Shown piece by piece: positions 34,175 to 36,835 of a stretch of DNA of 36,835 nt. The DNA comes from Deltaproteobacteria bacterium. Its GTDB lineage: Bacteria; Desulfobacterota; JADFXK01. Each line of letters starts with the position of its first letter. Within the stretch, counting starts at the first letter, position 1. The notes beneath the pieces are model-generated. The model worked only from the letters and a program-made list of their open reading frames with translations, was not told the DNA's origin and ran no database searches. The stretch covers positions 1 to 36,835 of the forward strand of contig JADFXK010000004.1 in assembly GCA_015233625.1 (NCBI GenBank), written 5' to 3'. Position numbers and translations under genes: made by a program.

Positions 34175-34495
34175 GTGGGTATCGATGAATCTTTAGTAAA
34201 TGAGATCGTCAGGCGAATCCTGATTGTGGCCGAGCCTGATAAGATAATTCTTTTTGGTTCCGCGGCGTCGGGCCAGATGACCAGTGACAGCGACATCGAC
34301 CTGCTGGTTGTGGAACATCATATTGCAGACCGCCGAGAAGAATATGTCCGCATCAGAACGTCCCTGAGAGGAATGGGTTATCCATTTGATATATTTTTAA
34401 TTTCCGCCCAATCATATCAGACCACCAAAGATCTGGTCGGTGGAATAGCTTATCCCGCGGCCAGGCAAGGACGGGTCATCTATGAAGCCGCCTGA
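34175..34495 (+). CDS. MNT-type nucleotidyltransferase domain protein (orphan antitoxin-like)
   Basis: A 106-residue minimal nucleotidyltransferase: LFGSAASGQMTSDSDIDLLVVE carries the G-S and D-x-D active site of the MNT superfamily. Start GTG 34175 has GGGGAG six bases upstream and is preferred over the further GTG 34154. Such proteins usually act as antitoxins that AMPylate a HEPN toxin; here no HEPN gene is adjacent on either side within the window, so the partner is missing, distant or lost. The kinase lies just upstream on the same strand. Confidence 0.8.
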   Translation: MGIDESLVNEIVRRILIVAEPDKIILFGSAASGQMTSDSDIDLLVVEHHIADRREEYVRIRTSLRGMGYPFDIFLISAQSYQTTKDLVGGIAYPAARQGRVIYEAA

Positions 34496-34681
34496 AAATC
34501 CGAGTGGACAACGCTGAGAGTCGAGCCAGATTAATTCATTGAACTCGCCGTCCAAATCATTTATACTCACTGTTGGCGGATCCCTGTCGTTTTACCTCAA
34601 TGGTCATCTTTTCCTTGAAATCCCTTGAGAAATCAAGGTCGATAGCAGTCTCCGGATCATTAACCTTGAGTGGGTGTAACC

Positions 34682-35071
34682 ATGCCATTGGTAAAAATAA
34701 GCATTTTGCGGGGCAGATCGGTCGCGGAGAAAAAGGATTTGTTAGATGCTGTTCACTCTGCCCTGGTCGATGCCTTTAAAATTCCTGAAATGGATCGTAA
34801 TCAGAGATTGGTCGAATTTGATCCCGTCAATTTCGAGATTCCCTCCGGGAAATCTGATAACTATGTATTAGTTGAGCTTACGGTGTTTCCAGGACGGTCT
34901 ATTGAGACTAAGCGGCGGCTTTATCAACGTATCGTAAAAAAAATTGGCGACTTGGACATTAGCCCGGACGATGTCTTCATCGTGCTGCACGAACCGCCTT
35001 TGGAGAACTGGGGCATTCGGGGTGGGATTCCGGCCATAGAAATAGACTTTGGGTTCAACATAAAGGTATAA
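34682..35071 (+). CDS. Tautomerase-superfamily protein
   Basis: A 129-residue 4-oxalocrotonate tautomerase/MSAD-like protein. The initiator Met is followed by Pro2 (MPLVKISILRGRS), the catalytic base after Met removal. Two beta-alpha-beta repeats are visible (about 1-60 and 61-125; VELTVFPGRSIETKRRLYQ, VFIVLHEPPLENWG). Homologous short and fused tautomerases isomerise or dehalogenate keto-enol substrates; the substrate here is unknown. It ends one base before the arnA-like gene, so the two are likely co-transcribed. Confidence 0.85.
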   Translation: MPLVKISILRGRSVAEKKDLLDAVHSALVDAFKIPEMDRNQRLVEFDPVNFEIPSGKSDNYVLVELTVFPGRSIETKRRLYQRIVKKIGDLDISPDDVFIVLHEPPLENWGIRGGIPAIEIDFGFNIKV

Positions 35072-35072
35072 T

Positions 35073-36131
35073 ATGAAAATACTTATTCTTGGAGTTAATG
35101 GGTTTATCGGCAACAGTCTGGTCAAGAGAATCATGGATACCACGGATTGGGAGGTTTACGGCATGGACCTGTCGTGCCACAAATTGTCTCATTCCTTAGC
35201 CAACCCCAGATTTAAGTATATCGAAGGGGATATCTCCATCAACAAAGAATGGATTGAATACCATGTTAAGAAATGCGATGTGGTGTTGCCATTAGTGGCC
35301 ATTGCCACGCCCAAAGCTTATGTAGAGCGGCCGCTGGAGGTGTTCGGAATCGATTTTGAAGAGAATCTCAAGGTCATCAGATACTGTGTCAAATACCGGA
35401 AACGGGTTATCTTCCCATCCACCTCCGAGGTTTATGGGATGTGCACCGACCCGGAATTCGACGAAGAGAAGAGCCAGTTAGTGCTGGGACCGATCCATAA
35501 ACAACGGTGGATTTACAGTTGCTCCAAGCAATTGATGGATAGGGTTATCTGGGCCTACGGGGCGCAACAAAAGCTTCAGTTTACCCTGATTCGGCCCTTT
35601 AACTGGATCGGCCCCAAGCTCGATGACATTGACTCCGCTTTAGAAGGCAGCTCTCGGGTGGTGACTCAGTTCATTATCAACCTGGTTAAGCGGGAACCTA
35701 TTAATCTGGTCGATGGCGGGTCCCAAAAGCGGTGCTTTACTTACGTGGAGGACGGCATAGATTGCCTGATGGAGATCATCAAAAACAGCGATAATCGTTG
35801 TGACGGGCAGATATTCAACATCGGGGCTCCCGCGAACGAATGTTCGGTAAAAGAGTTGGCCGAAAGACTTCTGGGGCTGTTTCAGGCCCATCCGGATCAC
35901 GCCCATGACCCGGTCTACTCGGACATCATCGGCACCAGTCATCAAGATTATTATGGCAAAGATTACGAAGATATCCTTTACCGCCGCCCGTCCATCCAAA
36001 AGGCCCGGGACATCTTGGGCTGGGAACCTAGAACCAGCCTGGACGATGCCTTGAAATATACCCTGGATTTCTTTTTGGAGGAGATTAAGGCCATGGGTGA
36101 CGATGCCAAAGTCCAGCCGAGGTGTGCCTGA
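35073..36131 (+). CDS. UDP-glucuronate decarboxylase, ArnA C-terminal type
   Basis: A 352-residue extended SDR matching the C-terminal dehydrogenase/decarboxylase half of ArnA: GVNGFIGNSL, VLPLVAIATPKAYV, the catalytic FPSTSEVYGM (Ser-Glu) and YSCSKQLMDRVIWAY (Y-x3-K), FTLIRPFNWIGPKL, DGGSQKRCFTYVEDGID, and YRRPSIQKARDILGWEP with the active-site Arg region. It oxidises UDP-glucuronate at C4 and decarboxylates it to the UDP-4-keto-pentose. The N-terminal formyltransferase domain of E. coli ArnA is absent here. Its last base overlaps the arnD start (TGATG). Confidence 0.9.
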   Translation: MKILILGVNGFIGNSLVKRIMDTTDWEVYGMDLSCHKLSHSLANPRFKYIEGDISINKEWIEYHVKKCDVVLPLVAIATPKAYVERPLEVFGIDFEENLKVIRYCVKYRKRVIFPSTSEVYGMCTDPEFDEEKSQLVLGPIHKQRWIYSCSKQLMDRVIWAYGAQQKLQFTLIRPFNWIGPKLDDIDSALEGSSRVVTQFIINLVKREPINLVDGGSQKRCFTYVEDGIDCLMEIIKNSDNRCDGQIFNIGAPANECSVKELAERLLGLFQAHPDHAHDPVYSDIIGTSHQDYYGKDYEDILYRRPSIQKARDILGWEPRTSLDDALKYTLDFFLEEIKAMGDDAKVQPRCA

Positions 36132-36835
36132 TGAATTTGGCCCAAGTTGCCTTAAAGGTAGATGTGGATACACTGGTGGGGCTGCGGGAAGGGGTGCCCC
36201 GGTTGTGCCGGGCGCTTGGATCGCGGGGCATCAGGGCTACGTTTTTTCTATCCCTGGGCCCGGATAATTCGGGTCGAGCCATTTTCCGAGTCTTTCGGCG
36301 GAAGGGTTTTTTGAACAAAATGATCCGGAATCGGGCTCCGGCGGCCTACGGCTTCAAGACCTTGTTTTACGGGACGTTACTTCCTGCGCCGATTATCGGG
36401 GAGCGGACCAAAGGGGTATTGGCGGCCCTGGGCGAGACCGAGCATGAAATCGGGGTGCATGGCTACGATCATGTCTTTTGGCATGACCATCTGGGCCGGC
36501 TGAGTGAAGCTCAGGTGCAGGAGCAGATGGCCGCGGGAATAGATGCGGTGACGCGATTGACCGGGCGGCAGGTCAGGGCTTTTGCCTCTCCGGGGTGGCA
36601 GGTCTCCCGGGCCAGCCTGGCCGTGGAAGATCTAATCGGGTTTAAGTATGCCAGCGATACCAGGGGCCGGTCTCCGTTTCGTCCCGATCTGGGCGGCGTC
36701 CATTATCTGACTCCTCAAATTCCCACGACTATGCCTACTATGGACGAGATCATGGGGCTGCCCGGTGTGGGCCGGGATCAATTAGCCGTGGCCATGCTTA
36801 GCCACATTAAGAAAACTCAATTGAACGTCATGACC
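36131..36835 (+). CDS. arnD: ArnD-like 4-deoxy-4-formamido-L-arabinose-phosphoundecaprenol deformylase (3' truncated by window)
   Basis: The first 235 residues of a polysaccharide-deacetylase-family (NodB fold) protein. The N-terminal KVDVDTLVGLREGVPRL, FFLSLGPDNSGRAIFRVF, EIGVHGYDHVFWHDH, FASPGWQ and DTRGRSPFRP match ArnD; the metal-binding Asp and His motifs (DVDT, HGYDH) are present. ArnD removes the formyl group from undecaprenyl-phosphate-linked 4-formamido-arabinose before transfer to lipid A. ATG 36131 overlaps the decarboxylase stop, which supports the pathway assignment. The gene runs past the right edge. Confidence 0.9.
   Translation, partial: MNLAQVALKVDVDTLVGLREGVPRLCRALGSRGIRATFFLSLGPDNSGRAIFRVFRRKGFLNKMIRNRAPAAYGFKTLFYGTLLPAPIIGERTKGVLAALGETEHEIGVHGYDHVFWHDHLGRLSEAQVQEQMAAGIDAVTRLTGRQVRAFASPGWQVSRASLAVEDLIGFKYASDTRGRSPFRPDLGGVHYLTPQIPTTMPTMDEIMGLPGVGRDQLAVAMLSHIKKTQLNVMT

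Overview
The window looks like chromosome of an anaerobic Desulfobacterota (former Deltaproteobacteria) bacterium. This is inferred from a partial methyltetrahydrofolate:corrinoid methyltransferase (AcsE-like), a selenium-use locus with an in-frame Sec TGA, PAS-rich two-component kinases, a class III cyclase and moderate GC. No rRNA, tRNA or CRISPR array was found. Genus cannot be named from the sequence alone.

Layout. 1-5 kb: mostly minus-strand housekeeping genes (partial acsE-like, PHP phosphoesterase, DUF151/BFN nuclease, miaB, yrfG-like nucleotidase) with one exported YceI protein. 5.3-8.4 kb: a long untranslated leader and an unusual 867-residue protein that joins a xylose-isomerase-like TIM barrel to two cNMP-binding domains. 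8.6-11.5 kb: a selenium locus: a C_GCAxxG_C_C protein with a Sec TGA and a convincing bacterial SECIS hairpin, then yedF, a class V cysteine desulfurase and a DUF3343 putative Se/S carrier. 11.5-15.8 kb: a sugar-nucleotide/glycosyltransferase operon ending in a PAS histidine kinase. 15.8-18.2 kb (minus): an AT-richer orphan DNA methyltransferase with an SNase-like tail, and a TPR protein with a degenerate receiver. 18.5-22.2 kb (minus): hflX and a membrane class III nucleotide cyclase, separated by a MITE-like palindromic element nested in a 14-bp tandem repeat. 22.6-26.1 kb (minus): an AAA ATPase plus subtilisin-like protease pair matching the IetAS toxin-antitoxin/anti-phage system. 26.2-29.7 kb: ksgA, an isochorismatase-family hydrolase, xseB and xseA. 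29.8-30.3 kb: a hicBA toxin-antitoxin pair with its own promoter. 30.5-34 kb: a hybrid sensor kinase with a periplasmic solute-binding domain. 34-36.8 kb: an orphan MNT-type nucleotidyltransferase, a tautomerase, an ArnA C-terminal-type UDP-glucuronate decarboxylase and the start of arnD.

How the genes may work together. YedF, the desulfurase and DUF3343 probably move reduced selenium/sulfur, and the neighbouring selenoprotein is a plausible consumer of the pathway's product; selA, selB, selC and selD are not in the window. The class III cyclase and the twin-cNMP-domain TIM-barrel protein suggest a cyclic-nucleotide circuit, although they lie about 12 kb apart. The ArnA-type decarboxylase and ArnD overlap and belong to 4-amino-arabinose modification of lipid A. 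IetAS, HicBA, the MNT protein and the methyltransferase form a scattered defence/toxin-antitoxin component.
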